From assembly GCA_016713825.1 (NCBI GenBank), contig JADJOJ010000007.1, forward strand, positions 62,001 to 126,000: 64,000 nt of DNA, in the 5' to 3' direction. The stretch comes from Candidatus Leptofilum gracile (lineage in GTDB: Bacteria; Chloroflexota; Anaerolineae; Promineifilales; Promineifilaceae). The translations under genes and the position numbers were made by a program. How positions within the stretch are numbered: position 1 is the stretch's first letter; each line of letters starts with the position of its first letter. The notes below the pieces were generated by a model. That model was not told the DNA's origin. It saw nothing but the letters and a program-made list of their open reading frames with translations, and did not search any database. This document shows positions 34,020 through 43,682 of the stretch, in pieces.

Positions 34020-34991
34020 ATGGATTTAATGCCCCCAGCTGACGCGCCCAACCATTTGCAAACCGTTGACAACGCCAGGCTTGCGGAAAACCCGGCAGCT
34101 GTCTATCTCGCCGGGTTGAACCGTAGTTCGCGGCGCACCATGGAAGCAGCGCTCGACACCATAGCCCGCCTGGGCTTGGGCGACGAGAATGTTACCTGCT
34201 GGGATGTGCCCTGGCACCAGCTGCGCTTTCAGCACACCCAGGCCGTGAAAAGTGCCCTGGCCGAACAGTATGCCCACACAACGGCCAACCGCATGCTATC
34301 GGCGCTGCGCGGTGTTCTGAAAGCGGCCTGGAAGCTGGGGCTGATGTCGGCCGAAGCGTACCAAAAAGCCGCCAGCGTGGAGAGCATTCGCGGGGAGACT
34401 TTGCCCAGCGGCCGTTCGCTTGCCGCCGGTGAGCTGGTTGGTCTGCTGCATGCCTGCCCCCCCAACCCACTCGGCATACGCGACGCCGCGATCATCTCGC
34501 TGCTCTATGGCTGCGGCCTGCGCCGGGCCGAGCTGGTGGCGCTCAATTTGTCGCACTATACGAAAAACGAGAACGAATTGGTTGTTCGAGGCAAAGGAAA
34601 CAAGCAGCGTGCCGTACCTTTGGGCAATGCCGCACTGGCCTTGGCGGACTGGCTGACTATCCGAGGGGAAGATGAGGGACCCCTGTTCTGGGGGTTGGGC
34701 AATCGAAATCATGGTGACCGACTGACGGACCAGGCGGTTTACAATATGCTGCGCAAACGGGCCAAAGAAGCCGGTATTAAAAAGCTCTCCCCGCATGATT
34801 TTCGGCGCACGTTTGTGGGCGATCTGCTGGATGCGGGGGCCGATATTGTGACCGTGCAGAAGATGGCCGGGCACGCCAGCCCCACCACAACCAGCCGGTA
34901 TGATCGTCGCGGGCAAGAGGCCAAGCACAAGGCGGCGGCCCTCCTGCACATTCCCTATCGCAAAAGAAATGTGCGTCCAGAAACCAAATAA
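34020..34991 (+). CDS. Tyrosine recombinase (XerC/XerD-like integrase)
   Basis: A 323-residue site-specific recombinase. An N-terminal SAM-like core-binding domain spans about 25-130. The catalytic domain shows all active residues: Arg in YGCGLRRAEL, Lys in RGKGNKQR, His-x-x-Arg in SPHDFRRTF, His in MAGHASPTTTSRY, and the nucleophile Tyr in the same motif. It cuts and rejoins DNA, either resolving chromosome dimers or integrating an element. The immediate neighbours show no clear mobile cargo, and no attachment site was found. It has its own promoter and an unusual inverted repeat over its ribosome site. The gene and its flanks (33.44-35.83 kb) lack the ACGGCCGT palindrome that fills the rest of the window, a hint of recent arrival. 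Confidence 0.93.
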   Translation: MDLMPPADAPNHLQTVDNARLAENPAAVYLAGLNRSSRRTMEAALDTIARLGLGDENVTCWDVPWHQLRFQHTQAVKSALAEQYAHTTANRMLSALRGVLKAAWKLGLMSAEAYQKAASVESIRGETLPSGRSLAAGELVGLLHACPPNPLGIRDAAIISLLYGCGLRRAELVALNLSHYTKNENELVVRGKGNKQRAVPLGNAALALADWLTIRGEDEGPLFWGLGNRNHGDRLTDQAVYNMLRKRAKEAGIKKLSPHDFRRTFVGDLLDAGADIVTVQKMAGHASPTTTSRYDRRGQEAKHKAAALLHIPYRKRNVRPETK

Positions 34992-35154
34992 CGTTGGGTC
35001 TTTCGGATTTGGCGGGGTCAACCTGTTTTTTGCACCGAATTTGCCCGAATGAACGCAAATTTTCGTGATAATTCGCGTCAATTCGTTGCAAGCCCCAGGA
35101 AATCCCAAAGAGCCAAAACGTTACAAAATAGCGCCAGGTGATACACTCCCCATT

Positions 35155-36552
35155 ATGAACGAGCTGCATGCCTCAACGGCCCCCAACCGCGCCTTCCACA
35201 TTATGGCCAAGCCCTCTGGGGCGATCTGCAACCTGGATTGCACTTATTGTTACTTCCTCTCCAAGGAGATGATGTACCCCGGCAGCCGCTTCCACATGGC
35301 CGACGCGCTGTTGGAAACGTTTATCAAACAGTACATCGAGTCGCAGCAGGTGCCAGAAGTCAGCTTTGCCTGGCAAGGTGGCGAACCCACTTTAATGGGG
35401 CTGGCGTTCTTCCAGCGGGTTATCCATTACCAGCAAAAGCATGCCAGACCGGGCCAGGCCATCCACAACACCTTACAAACCAACGGGACGCTGCTGGATG
35501 CGGCGTGGTGCCAGTTTTTTAAGGCGCATAATTTCCTCATTGGCATTAGCCTGGATGGGCCACAGGCGTTGCATGATGCGTACCGGGTGAACAAAGGGGG
35601 CGCGGGCAGCTTTGCGCAGGTGATGCGGGGCTGGCAACTGCTGGTTGAGCATGACGTGGAATTCAATATTCTCTGCACGGTTCATGCTGCCAACCAGGAT
35701 CATCCGCTGGCCCTGTATCGCTTCTTCCGCGATGAGTTGAAGGCCCAATTTATTCAGTTCATTCCGATTGTCGAGCGGGCGACGGCGCAAATTTTGCCCC
35801 TGGCCAATAATGGTTGGCGTGAAGGGGATGGTGGAGAACGGCCGTTATACACCCAATCCGGCAGCTTTGTCACCAATCGATCGGTCAATTCGCATAAGTA
35901 CGGCCGTTTCCTCATGGCCATTTTCGATGAGTGGGTCCAGCGGGATGTGGGACGCGTGTTTGTGCAACTGTTTGACGTTGCTCTGGCTGCCTGGCTGGGG
36001 CAACCGGGCGGCCTTTGCATCTTTGCCCCCACCTGCGGGAATGCGCTGGCGCTGGAACATAACGGAGATTTGTTCAGCTGCGACCATTTTGTCGAGCCCG
36101 CTTATCGACTGGGCAACCTCCAACAAGATCATATGCTAGACCTGGTTGCTTCAGACAAGCAGCGGCAGTTTGGCCAGGACAAAAGGGAGAGCCTGCCCCG
36201 TTATTGCCGCGACTGCGAGGTGCGCTTTGCCTGCCACGGCGGTTGCCCCAAAAATCGTTTCAGCCACACCCCAGACGGCGAGCCGGGTTTGAACTACCTC
36301 TGCGCTGGCTACAAAGCGTTTTTCAACCATGTCGATCGGCCTATGAAAATGATGGCCAACTTGCTGCAGCTGCGCCGTGCCCCGGCCGAAATCATGCCCC
36401 TGATGGCCGCAGAGCGTGAACAAGCGCAGCAAGCGGCCTTTGCCCAGGCAGGCCGCAACGATCCTTGCCCCTGCGGCAGCGGCAAAAAGTTTAAGCAGTG
36501 CCACGGCCGTTCTGCCGGGCGGGCAAATCCCCCTACCCCTACCCCTTTATAG
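35155..36552 (+). CDS. Radical SAM protein, anaerobic sulfatase-maturase (anSME) type, with SEC-C tail
   Basis: About 465 residues from ATG 35155. The radical SAM cluster motif is CNLDCTYC (about 20-27). The SPASM-type auxiliary cluster cysteines follow toward the C-terminus (CGNALALEHNGDLFSCDHF; CRDCEVRFACHGGCPKNRF). This set is that of sulfatase-maturating enzymes, which turn an active-site Cys or Ser of sulfatases into formylglycine; related enzymes modify peptides. The last about 25 residues (NDPCPCGSGKKFKQCHG) are a SEC-C zinc motif. No sulfatase is encoded in the window, so the substrate is elsewhere or is a peptide. The frame upstream to 35065 has no binding site. The extreme C-terminus is a short Pro-Thr repeat. 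Confidence 0.88.
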   Translation: MNELHASTAPNRAFHIMAKPSGAICNLDCTYCYFLSKEMMYPGSRFHMADALLETFIKQYIESQQVPEVSFAWQGGEPTLMGLAFFQRVIHYQQKHARPGQAIHNTLQTNGTLLDAAWCQFFKAHNFLIGISLDGPQALHDAYRVNKGGAGSFAQVMRGWQLLVEHDVEFNILCTVHAANQDHPLALYRFFRDELKAQFIQFIPIVERATAQILPLANNGWREGDGGERPLYTQSGSFVTNRSVNSHKYGRFLMAIFDEWVQRDVGRVFVQLFDVALAAWLGQPGGLCIFAPTCGNALALEHNGDLFSCDHFVEPAYRLGNLQQDHMLDLVASDKQRQFGQDKRESLPRYCRDCEVRFACHGGCPKNRFSHTPDGEPGLNYLCAGYKAFFNHVDRPMKMMANLLQLRRAPAEIMPLMAAEREQAQQAAFAQAGRNDPCPCGSGKKFKQCHGRSAGRANPPTPTPL

Positions 36553-36620
36553 TTCAGAGAGGTTACGGACCCGCGACTGGGCAATTCGCCCGGTAGATGA
36601 ACGGAACCAGCCTGGAATCG

Positions 36621-36649
36621 TTGCATATACCATTAGCTAAACTTATAAT
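36621..36649 (+). promoter_or_regulatory. Promoter of the histidine kinase/response regulator operon
   Basis: TTGCAT (36621-36626), a 17-base spacer, and a perfect TATAAT (36644-36649). The leader would be about 50 bases before ATG 36706. Confidence 0.7.
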
Positions 36650-36705
36650 GACCCGGCTTTTACTATTCTATACTCCATCAATCTATTTTCGACTGGTAAC
36701 CACCC

Positions 36706-39393
36706 ATGCGCTCCTTTCCACTGCGTCGCGATCTTGGTTTGCAGCTTTTAGCTTTGTGGCTGCTATTTGTGCTGCTGGTCGTTGTCGCCGTGCTGGTTTT
36801 TGAGTCTGTAGCCAGCCGCCGTTTGGAAGCCGACATCAAAGCGGCCGATCTGGCATTGGCCCGGGCAGTGGCCCAAGAAACAGACGCCGCAATGGGCAAT
36901 GCCCTTTCTGCCGTGCAGAAGTTGGCCACCTTCCCTGCCGTACAATCCGCCAATATATCTGAAATGGACACGCTTTTTGGCATCCTTTTTACCGCCCGTA
37001 GCGATGTAAACCTCATCTATCGCCTCAGTGAGCAAGGGATAATGCTTTATCATTACCCCGTTGCGCCGGGCTCTACCGTTGGGACCGATTTTTCCTTCCG
37101 TGATTATTTCCAGACGGCGCTCGCCAGCCAGGTTCCGTTTGTCTCTGAGGGGCGCATTTCGCCGACGACAAACCAGCCAGTGGCAACGGCCGTTATGCCA
37201 ATTTGGCGCGGCGATGGCCAATTTCTGGGTGTGGTGGGCACCAATTTGAAGCTGCAAGAACTCAGCACGTCGTTGGCCAATATTGCCCGCGATTACCGTG
37301 CCGATGAGCAGTTCCAGATTTTGATTTTAGACGCCAGCGGGCAAATTATTGCCCATCCCCAGGCAGAGCGGCTGCTGCAAGACGGCCGTGCGGCTTTGCC
37401 CGGTGTGTTTGCTGCGCTGCAAGCGGGGCAATCTGGCAACCTGATTGCTGACGATGAAGCGGGCCGGGAAACGTTGCACAGCTATGTGCCAATTAGCAGC
37501 GTGGGCTGGGGCGTGGTGGTGACACGACCAACGGCCGTTGCCTTTGCCACGCCTGCGGCCTTCCGGCGCGGGGCTTTGGCGACGGTACTGCTTTTTTTGC
37601 TGGGTGGGGTTCTGTTTTGGCTGGTATTGTCGCGGCGGGTGGTACGGCCGTTAGAACAGCTCGCCACCTTTAGCCAGGAAATTGGCCAAAAAACAGACGC
37701 TGTAGCCGCACACCAGCCGCTGCTGCAATCTCTCACAGACCGCCCCGACCAGATGGGGCACCTCACCCGCAGCCTGCGCCGCATGCAGCAAGCGATCGAA
37801 GCCCGCCTGAACGAACTCTCTATTTTGCTGCAAACGAGTACGGCCGTTGTCTCTAGCCTGGAAACAGATGTGGTGCTCAACTCCATTTTAGAGCAGGTAG
37901 AAAGCCTGATGAACGTGCAAATGTGCGCCATCTTTGCCTATGATGAAGCCAAGGGCAACTTCCGCGTGACGGCCAGCCGGGGGTTGCCCGCCTGGTATGC
38001 CGCAACCGCCATCGTGGATCCCGATGATCCCAGCTCGGTGACAATGCGGGCCATTCACAGCAACCTGCCGGTGCAAATTAGCGATACTGAAACCAACCCT
38101 TCTTTTGCCGCCAGACGTCAGCGGGCCAAAATTTCTGGCTACCGCTCGGTGTTGGCGGTGCCGCTCAACACGCAGCATGCGCCGCCCTCGGCGCTGCTGG
38201 CGTTTCGCCCAGACCCGCACGTGTTCACAGATCGGGAGATCAATTTGCTGTTTAGCTTTGCCAACCATGCGGCGATGGCCATTGAAAACGCCACGCTTTA
38301 TGCCCGCAGCGACATGCAGCTGCAAGAGCAAACCCGGCGGCTGGAAGCGCTCATCCAATCGATGCAGGATGGGTTGATTTTGGAGGATTTGCAGGGCAAG
38401 GTGGTGTATGCCAACCGGCGGCTGGCCGAGTGGGTCGATTTGCCAATGGAAGCGATTCCGGGCCAACTTGTGGTGGAGGTGATGGGTCGGCTGCTGCATC
38501 GGGCGGTGGAGAAGGAGAAGGTGGAAACGGCCGTTGCCAGCATCCTCGCCGGGAACGCCAACCGCCAAACCGAGTTTGCCCTGGACACCAACGAGGGCCG
38601 CCGCTACCTGCGCCTGAAGCTGTTCGAGGTGACCGATTCCCAGCAGACGCCCATTGGCCGGGGGCGCATTGTGCAAGACATCACCCAGCGGCACGAGCTG
38701 GATCGCATGAAATCTAGCCTGATCTCTACCGTTTCGCACGAACTGCGCACGCCGCTGGCGGCGATCAAAGGGTACGCCACCACGCTGCTAGCCGATGATG
38801 TGGAGTGGGACAGCCAAAGCCAGCGGGAATTTCTGGGCATCATTTCGCTAGAAACGGATCATCTCACGCGGCTGGTTAGCGATTTGCTGGATATGTCGCG
38901 CATCGAGGCGGGTAATCTGACCATGTCTAAGCTGGCCTGTGATTTGGCGGTGCTCATTCACGAGGCGGTGCAGCACGCCCATTCGCAGCCTGCGGATCGT
39001 TTGCAGCTGGACATTCCTGGGGACCTGCCCCCTTTGTTTGTGGATCCGCAGCGGATAACGGCCGTACTGCGCAATCTCATCGAAAACGCCGCCAAATACA
39101 GCCCCGCAGACGCGCCTATTCAAATCACTGCCCACTGCGAAAAGGGGCAAATGATTGTCAAAATTAAAGACCAGGGGCCGGGCATTCCGTCCGCGCACGG
39201 TGAGCGCATTTTTAACAGCTTTTACCGCATCGAAAACGGGCTGGTGCGCCAGTCGGCGGGGGCTGGGTTGGGGCTCTCTATTTCGCGAGGTTTTGTGCAG
39301 GCACATGGCGGCAAAATCTGGCTGGAACCAACCGAATCTGGCACCTGCATTGCCTTTTCCTTGCCAGAATATGTGAGAGAGATTGGCGATTAG
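36706..39393 (+). CDS. Sensor histidine kinase (Cache-HAMP-GAF-PAS-HisKA-HATPase)
   Basis: An 895-residue membrane kinase. TM1 is at about 12-33. An extracellular Cache-type sensor (about 40-275) contains the FRDYFQTAL and VGTNLKLQEL stretches. TM2 is at about 287-310 and HAMP at about 310-365. A GAF domain spans about 385-535 and a PAS domain about 545-650. The phosphoacceptor helix is STVSHELRTPLAAIKGY (His about 676). The ATPase has N-box LRNLIENAAKYSP and G-boxes DQGPGIP and GAGLGLSISRG. It senses a small external ligand through the Cache domain and phosphorylates the regulator encoded 47 bases downstream. Cache domains often bind amino acids, and the liv operon follows, so an amino acid stimulus is a fair guess. 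Confidence 0.93.
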   Translation: MRSFPLRRDLGLQLLALWLLFVLLVVVAVLVFESVASRRLEADIKAADLALARAVAQETDAAMGNALSAVQKLATFPAVQSANISEMDTLFGILFTARSDVNLIYRLSEQGIMLYHYPVAPGSTVGTDFSFRDYFQTALASQVPFVSEGRISPTTNQPVATAVMPIWRGDGQFLGVVGTNLKLQELSTSLANIARDYRADEQFQILILDASGQIIAHPQAERLLQDGRAALPGVFAALQAGQSGNLIADDEAGRETLHSYVPISSVGWGVVVTRPTAVAFATPAAFRRGALATVLLFLLGGVLFWLVLSRRVVRPLEQLATFSQEIGQKTDAVAAHQPLLQSLTDRPDQMGHLTRSLRRMQQAIEARLNELSILLQTSTAVVSSLETDVVLNSILEQVESLMNVQMCAIFAYDEAKGNFRVTASRGLPAWYAATAIVDPDDPSSVTMRAIHSNLPVQISDTETNPSFAARRQRAKISGYRSVLAVPLNTQHAPPSALLAFRPDPHVFTDREINLLFSFANHAAMAIENATLYARSDMQLQEQTRRLEALIQSMQDGLILEDLQGKVVYANRRLAEWVDLPMEAIPGQLVVEVMGRLLHRAVEKEKVETAVASILAGNANRQTEFALDTNEGRRYLRLKLFEVTDSQQTPIGRGRIVQDITQRHELDRMKSSLISTVSHELRTPLAAIKGYATTLLADDVEWDSQSQREFLGIISLETDHLTRLVSDLLDMSRIEAGNLTMSKLACDLAVLIHEAVQHAHSQPADRLQLDIPGDLPPLFVDPQRITAVLRNLIENAAKYSPADAPIQITAHCEKGQMIVKIKDQGPGIPSAHGERIFNSFYRIENGLVRQSAGAGLGLSISRGFVQAHGGKIWLEPTESGTCIAFSLPEYVREIGD

Positions 39394-39440
39394 AGATTGC
39401 ACAATCGCCAATCTCCCTCCACCCACATAAGGAATCTTGC

Positions 39441-40136
39441 ATGAGCCTGACCAAATCCTCTGTACTAATCATTGATGATGAACAATCGCTGCGCGACTTT
39501 GTGAACAAAAATCTGGAAATTCGCGGCTTTCAAACCTATACGGCCGCTAATGGCCTGGAAGGGTTGGCGCTGTTCAAAACCAACGATGTGGATCTGGTCA
39601 TTGTGGATTTGATGATGCCCCACATGAACGGGCTGGAAACGATCCGCCGCATTCGCCAGGAGTCGTTGGTGCCTATCATTGTGCTCTCGGCGCTGGGTGA
39701 AGAAAACGACAAAGTGCAGGCGTTCAACATTGGCGCGGATGATTTTTTGACGAAGCCATTTGGCGTGCGGGAGCTGCTGGCGCGAATCAATGCAGTGCTG
39801 CGCCGCTCTAACTGGGTGAAGCCGCCCACGCACACGGGCCGCTTGCTGCACGGCGAAATCGTGCTGGATGTGGAGCGGCACGCGGTGCAGGTGCGCGGCG
39901 AACTGGTAGAGTTGACGCCGACGGAGTTTGATTTGCTGCTGTACCTGATGGAAAACGCAGGCAAGGTGCTGCCGCACCAAATCATTTTGCAGCATGTGTG
40001 GGGGCCGGAGTACGGGCAGGAAAGTGAATATTTGCGGGTGTATGTGGGCCGCCTGCGCCAAAAAATCGAAGCCGATCCCACAAAGCCGCACTATTTGCGC
40101 ACGGAGCGGGGGATTGGCTACTCGTTTTTAGATTGA
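39441..40136 (+). CDS. Response regulator, OmpR/PhoB family
   Basis: A 231-residue protein with a complete receiver (acidic pair in IIDDEQ, phospho-acceptor in VIVDLMMPHMNG, Thr/Ser in VLSALG, Lys in LTKPFG) and a C-terminal winged helix (LTPTEFDLLLYLMENAGKV...LRVYVGRLRQKIE...RTERGIGYSFLD). It is the partner of the kinase just upstream (47-base gap, AAGGAA upstream of ATG 39441). All activity residues are intact, in contrast to the orphan regulator at 8267. It may control the liv operon 260 bases downstream. Confidence 0.94.
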   Translation: MSLTKSSVLIIDDEQSLRDFVNKNLEIRGFQTYTAANGLEGLALFKTNDVDLVIVDLMMPHMNGLETIRRIRQESLVPIIVLSALGEENDKVQAFNIGADDFLTKPFGVRELLARINAVLRRSNWVKPPTHTGRLLHGEIVLDVERHAVQVRGELVELTPTEFDLLLYLMENAGKVLPHQIILQHVWGPEYGQESEYLRVYVGRLRQKIEADPTKPHYLRTERGIGYSFLD

Positions 40137-40396
40137 TTGTAACCTCTGGAGGTTCCGGGCGTATTTACACAATATTTATAATTCCCCTGCTGGCCTTTAT
40201 TCTTTATTTGCAATTTCTCCTTACACTGTGTAGCAGTCGAAACCTTTTTTTGGCACTGTTTTAGACACAAACCATATTTCCGCAGCTGAACTGAGAGACT
40301 TGGCGAAACGGCCGTAACCAAACGGCCGTTCTCTTCCCCCTGCCACCTGCTGGCAACCCCGTCCCGGTTAGCTGCCCACCCCGCAAGGAGGAAAGC

Positions 40397-41722
40397 ATGA
40401 AACGCACGACTCTGTTCCTTATTTTTGGGTATCTGTTATTCGCCCTCATCTTTGTGGCCTGTTCATCATCGGGTGGTGATGAGGAAGCCGCCACCGATAC
40501 CGGCAGCAGCGATACTGCGGCCGAAAGCGCCGACAGCGGCGGTGGCAACCAAACCATCGTCATCGGCTTTACCGCTTCCCAAACGGGCAGCCAAAATGTC
40601 TCCTCCACCCGTCAGGTTAACGGCCTGAACCTGTGGATGAGCGAACTGAACGCCGCAGGTGGCATTGCGCTGAGCGACGGCACCAAAGTTACTTTCGAAG
40701 CCGTCACCTACGACGACGAAAGCAACACCGACCGGGTGCAAGAGCTGTACACCCGCCTGGCGACCGAAGACAATGCCGACTTTCTCATCAGCCCGTACTC
40801 CAGTGGGTTAACGGCCGCTTCCGCCGTTATCGCCGAGCAGTATGGCAAAGTGATGATCACCACCGGGGCTGCCTCTGATGAAACCTACAAACAGGGCCTT
40901 ACCACCATCTACCAGGCGTACACCCCCGCCAGCCGCTACCTCACCGGGGCAATCGACCTCATGGCCACCCTAGACGCCGACATCACCAAGGTTGCCTTTG
41001 TGTACGAGAATGACAAATTCTCCACCGACGTGGTCGATGCCGCGCTGGCGTACGCCGAAGAAAAAGGGTACGAAGTGGTGCTGCACGAAGGGTACAACTC
41101 CGACACCACCGACTTTGGCCCGTTCATCAACAAAATTCAAGACGCTGGCCCCGACGCCATTTTGGGCGGTGGTCACTTCCAGGATGGCAGCACCTTTGCC
41201 CGCCAGCTCAGCGAGAAAAATATTGACGTAGACTTTTTTGCCCTGCTGGTCGCCCCGCCAGAACCCGATTTTGCCGACCTGGGCGATGCGGCGCTGGGCG
41301 TGATTGGCCCCAGCCAGTGGGAACCGCTGGCCGCCTTCACCCCCGATTCTGCCGCAGCCGCGGGCCTGGAATGGTTTGGCCCTCTGGGTGAAGAGTTTGT
41401 GTCTGCCTATGAAGCTGCCTACGATGGCGAAGAGCCTTCCTACCATTCCGCCGGTGGCTACGCGGCGGGCCTCATTTTGCAGCAAGCCATCATCGCCGCC
41501 GACTCCACCGATCCCGAAGCGGTTGGTGCAGCGCTAGACGCGATGGATTTGCTGACCTTCTTCGGGCACATCAAGTTCGATACCACCGCCGAAGCCCACG
41601 GTCTGCAAATTGGCCACTCGATGGTTTACATCCAGTGGCAGGAAGGGGCAGATGGTTTGGCCAAGCAAGTGGTTTGGCCTGCTGAGGGGGCTACGGCCGA
41701 AACGCTGTTCCCCTTGCCGTAA
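40397..41722 (+). CDS. Branched-chain amino acid-type ABC transporter substrate-binding lipoprotein
   Basis: A 441-residue lipoprotein with lipobox LIFVAC (Cys22), a low-complexity Asp/Ser/Gly linker to about 52, and a periplasmic-binding-protein type 1 fold of the Leu/Ile/Val family (IVIGFTASQTGSQN... NGLNLWMSELNAAGG... VAFVYENDKFSTDVVDAALAYAEEKGYEVV). It captures amino acids or a similar ligand and delivers them to the LivHM permeases downstream. The start is ATG 40397 with AAGGAGG upstream. The gap before it (40137-40396) carries two ACGGCCGT palindromes only 14 bases apart and a small hairpin near 40140. Confidence 0.92.
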   Translation: MKRTTLFLIFGYLLFALIFVACSSSGGDEEAATDTGSSDTAAESADSGGGNQTIVIGFTASQTGSQNVSSTRQVNGLNLWMSELNAAGGIALSDGTKVTFEAVTYDDESNTDRVQELYTRLATEDNADFLISPYSSGLTAASAVIAEQYGKVMITTGAASDETYKQGLTTIYQAYTPASRYLTGAIDLMATLDADITKVAFVYENDKFSTDVVDAALAYAEEKGYEVVLHEGYNSDTTDFGPFINKIQDAGPDAILGGGHFQDGSTFARQLSEKNIDVDFFALLVAPPEPDFADLGDAALGVIGPSQWEPLAAFTPDSAAAAGLEWFGPLGEEFVSAYEAAYDGEEPSYHSAGGYAAGLILQQAIIAADSTDPEAVGAALDAMDLLTFFGHIKFDTTAEAHGLQIGHSMVYIQWQEGADGLAKQVVWPAEGATAETLFPLP

Positions 41723-41844
41723 TCCTGGCGAAGATAGGCGCGGCGGTTCACAGTTTGGCGACAAACGGCCGTTGGCCCAGAACCGCCGCGCCTATCCCAC
41801 TCTACAATCTCCATTCTTTCTCAACTGATACCGGAGAAATTTCT

Positions 41845-42714
41845 ATGCAAATTAGCTTCGATTTAATCATAGCCTCCTTGATCGATGGGCTGCTGCTGGG
41901 GTTTGTCTACGGCATTGCGGCCATGGGGCTAACGCTTATCTGGGGCGTGATGAACGTCATTAATCTGGCACATGGCCCGATTATCGCCCTGGGCATGTTT
42001 AGCCTCTACTTTATTTTTGACCTTTTTGGGCTGAACCCGTATGTAGCGCTACTGCTGGTGGCCATTTTAGGGCTGCTGCTGGGAGTGCTCATTTACTTTG
42101 TGGCGGTGCATCGGGTGATTGACGCACCGCACCTCTCCACGCTGCTGGCCACATTTTCCATCAACATGATCATCATTGGGTTGGGAACGGCCGCTTTCTC
42201 TGCCTCCCCCCGCAATGTAGACTTTTCACTGGGTAGCCTCTCGCTGGGGCCGGTGACGCTGCTGGGGACGCGATTGGTAGCGGCCGTTTTGGCAGTGGCT
42301 GTAACCGGCGGGCTGTACCTCTTCCTCTACCGCACGCGCCCCGGACGTTACATCCGCGCCGTGGCCAACAACCGAGACGCCGCCGAGCTGATGGGGGTCC
42401 CTTCTGCCCAAATTTTGGCGCTGAGCTTTGGCTTGGGCACCATGCTGGCCGCCATCGCTGGCGGGCTGATTGCCACCTTTTTCCCCTTCACCATCCTGGC
42501 TGGCGGCGTTTATGAACTAAAAAGCTTCGTCATTGGCGTGCTGGGCGGATTGGGTAATCCGGTGGGGGCGCTGCTGGGCGGCTTAATTTTGGGCATGTTA
42601 GAAGGCATCATTCCCGCCTTTATGCCCACCACCTGGGTGCCGGTGCTGGAATTCCTGCTGTTTGTGCTGATTTTGCTGGTACGGCCGCAGGGACTATTTG
42701 GAGCAAGAAAATGA
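41845..42714 (+). CDS. livH: Branched-chain amino acid ABC transporter permease LivH
   Basis: A 289-residue integral membrane protein with about eight transmembrane helices. It has the family stretches GLLLGFVYGIAAMGLTLIWGVMNVINLAHG and the EAA-like loop RAVANNRDAAELMGV. It forms the membrane channel with LivM. The start is ATG 41845 (GGAGA seven bases upstream); the longer frame from 41755 has no binding site. It overlaps livM by four bases (ATGA). Confidence 0.94.
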   Translation: MQISFDLIIASLIDGLLLGFVYGIAAMGLTLIWGVMNVINLAHGPIIALGMFSLYFIFDLFGLNPYVALLLVAILGLLLGVLIYFVAVHRVIDAPHLSTLLATFSINMIIIGLGTAAFSASPRNVDFSLGSLSLGPVTLLGTRLVAAVLAVAVTGGLYLFLYRTRPGRYIRAVANNRDAAELMGVPSAQILALSFGLGTMLAAIAGGLIATFFPFTILAGGVYELKSFVIGVLGGLGNPVGALLGGLILGMLEGIIPAFMPTTWVPVLEFLLFVLILLVRPQGLFGARK

Positions 42715-43682
42715 GTACAGTACGCAAATATCTTGGTCTCATTGTCACAATCGGCGTGTTGCTCATGCTGGTGGCCTGGCCAGCCATCACCGGCAAAGAC
42801 ATCACGCGCGAGACGACGTTCACCATTTTGCTATCCGTGGCGCTGGCTTCTAGCCTGAACATTCTGCTGGGCTACACAGGGTACGTCAGCTTTGGTCATG
42901 TTGTTTTCTTTGGCCTGGGTGGCTACGTTGGTTTTTACCTGATGAGCGCTCAGGGCATGTCGCTCTGGATTTCGATGCTGGCGGGTGGCGTTAGCGCAGG
43001 GGTGCTGGCCTTTTTGCTGGGCAAGGCGATTTTGCGGCTGCGCGGCGGCTACTTCGCCCTGGCCACCATCGGCATCAACGAGGCGATGCGCGCCTTCATC
43101 AACAACTTCGAGCCATTTGGCGGCCCCACCGGCATGACGCTGAATTTTTCGGTCTACCGCGATTACGGAGGGGCGGGCCAGGCGCTCTGGTTAAGCTACT
43201 ACGTCCTGGCGGCGCTCACCTTCATTGTGCTTATTGTGAGCTACCTGGTGCGCACCTCCAAGTTTGGCTTGGGGCTGCTGGCCATCCGCGAAGATGAGGA
43301 TGCGGCCGAGGTGATGGGGGTAAACGCCCCCAATGTCAAAACGTGGGCGTATGTGCTTTCGGCCATCATTCCTGGCATGTTGGGGGTGTTGTTCTTCTTC
43401 AAAAATGGCAGCATTGAACCGGCACCGGCCTTCCGGCTGCATTTCTCCATCGAGATGATTGTGATGGTGATGCTGGGCGGCCAGGGCACCGTGCTGGGGC
43501 CGATTTTGGGGGCGTATGGCTACCAGAGCTTGCGCGGCTTTTTGCTGACAAGCCCCATCTTTAAGGATATTCAATTGGCGGTGGCGGGTGTGCTGCTGCT
43601 GGTGATTGTGCTGTTTGTGCCTGCGGGTGTGGTTGGTTGGCTGCGTCAGCGTGTGCCGGTTCTACGGAGGGCTTTACAATGA
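42711..43682 (+). CDS. livM: Branched-chain amino acid ABC transporter permease LivM
   Basis: A 323-residue membrane protein with about nine helices. Typical LivM stretches are LLGYTGYVSFGHVVFFGLGGYVGFYL, LRLRGGYFALATIGINEAMR and the ATPase-contact loop LLAIREDEDAAEVMGVN. It overlaps livH and livG by four bases (ATGA) on each side, so the three are translationally coupled. Confidence 0.94.
   Translation: MSTVRKYLGLIVTIGVLLMLVAWPAITGKDITRETTFTILLSVALASSLNILLGYTGYVSFGHVVFFGLGGYVGFYLMSAQGMSLWISMLAGGVSAGVLAFLLGKAILRLRGGYFALATIGINEAMRAFINNFEPFGGPTGMTLNFSVYRDYGGAGQALWLSYYVLAALTFIVLIVSYLVRTSKFGLGLLAIREDEDAAEVMGVNAPNVKTWAYVLSAIIPGMLGVLFFFKNGSIEPAPAFRLHFSIEMIVMVMLGGQGTVLGPILGAYGYQSLRGFLLTSPIFKDIQLAVAGVLLLVIVLFVPAGVVGWLRQRVPVLRRALQ

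Noticed and set aside
34020..34991. Integron or prophage integrase with attached element
   Set aside because: No gene cassettes, attC-like sites, phage genes or bounding att repeats were visible on either side.
40177..40182. TATAAT box upstream of the liv operon as a promoter
   Set aside because: No acceptable -35 box at 16-18 bases, and the distance to the start codon is large; left out as unsupported.
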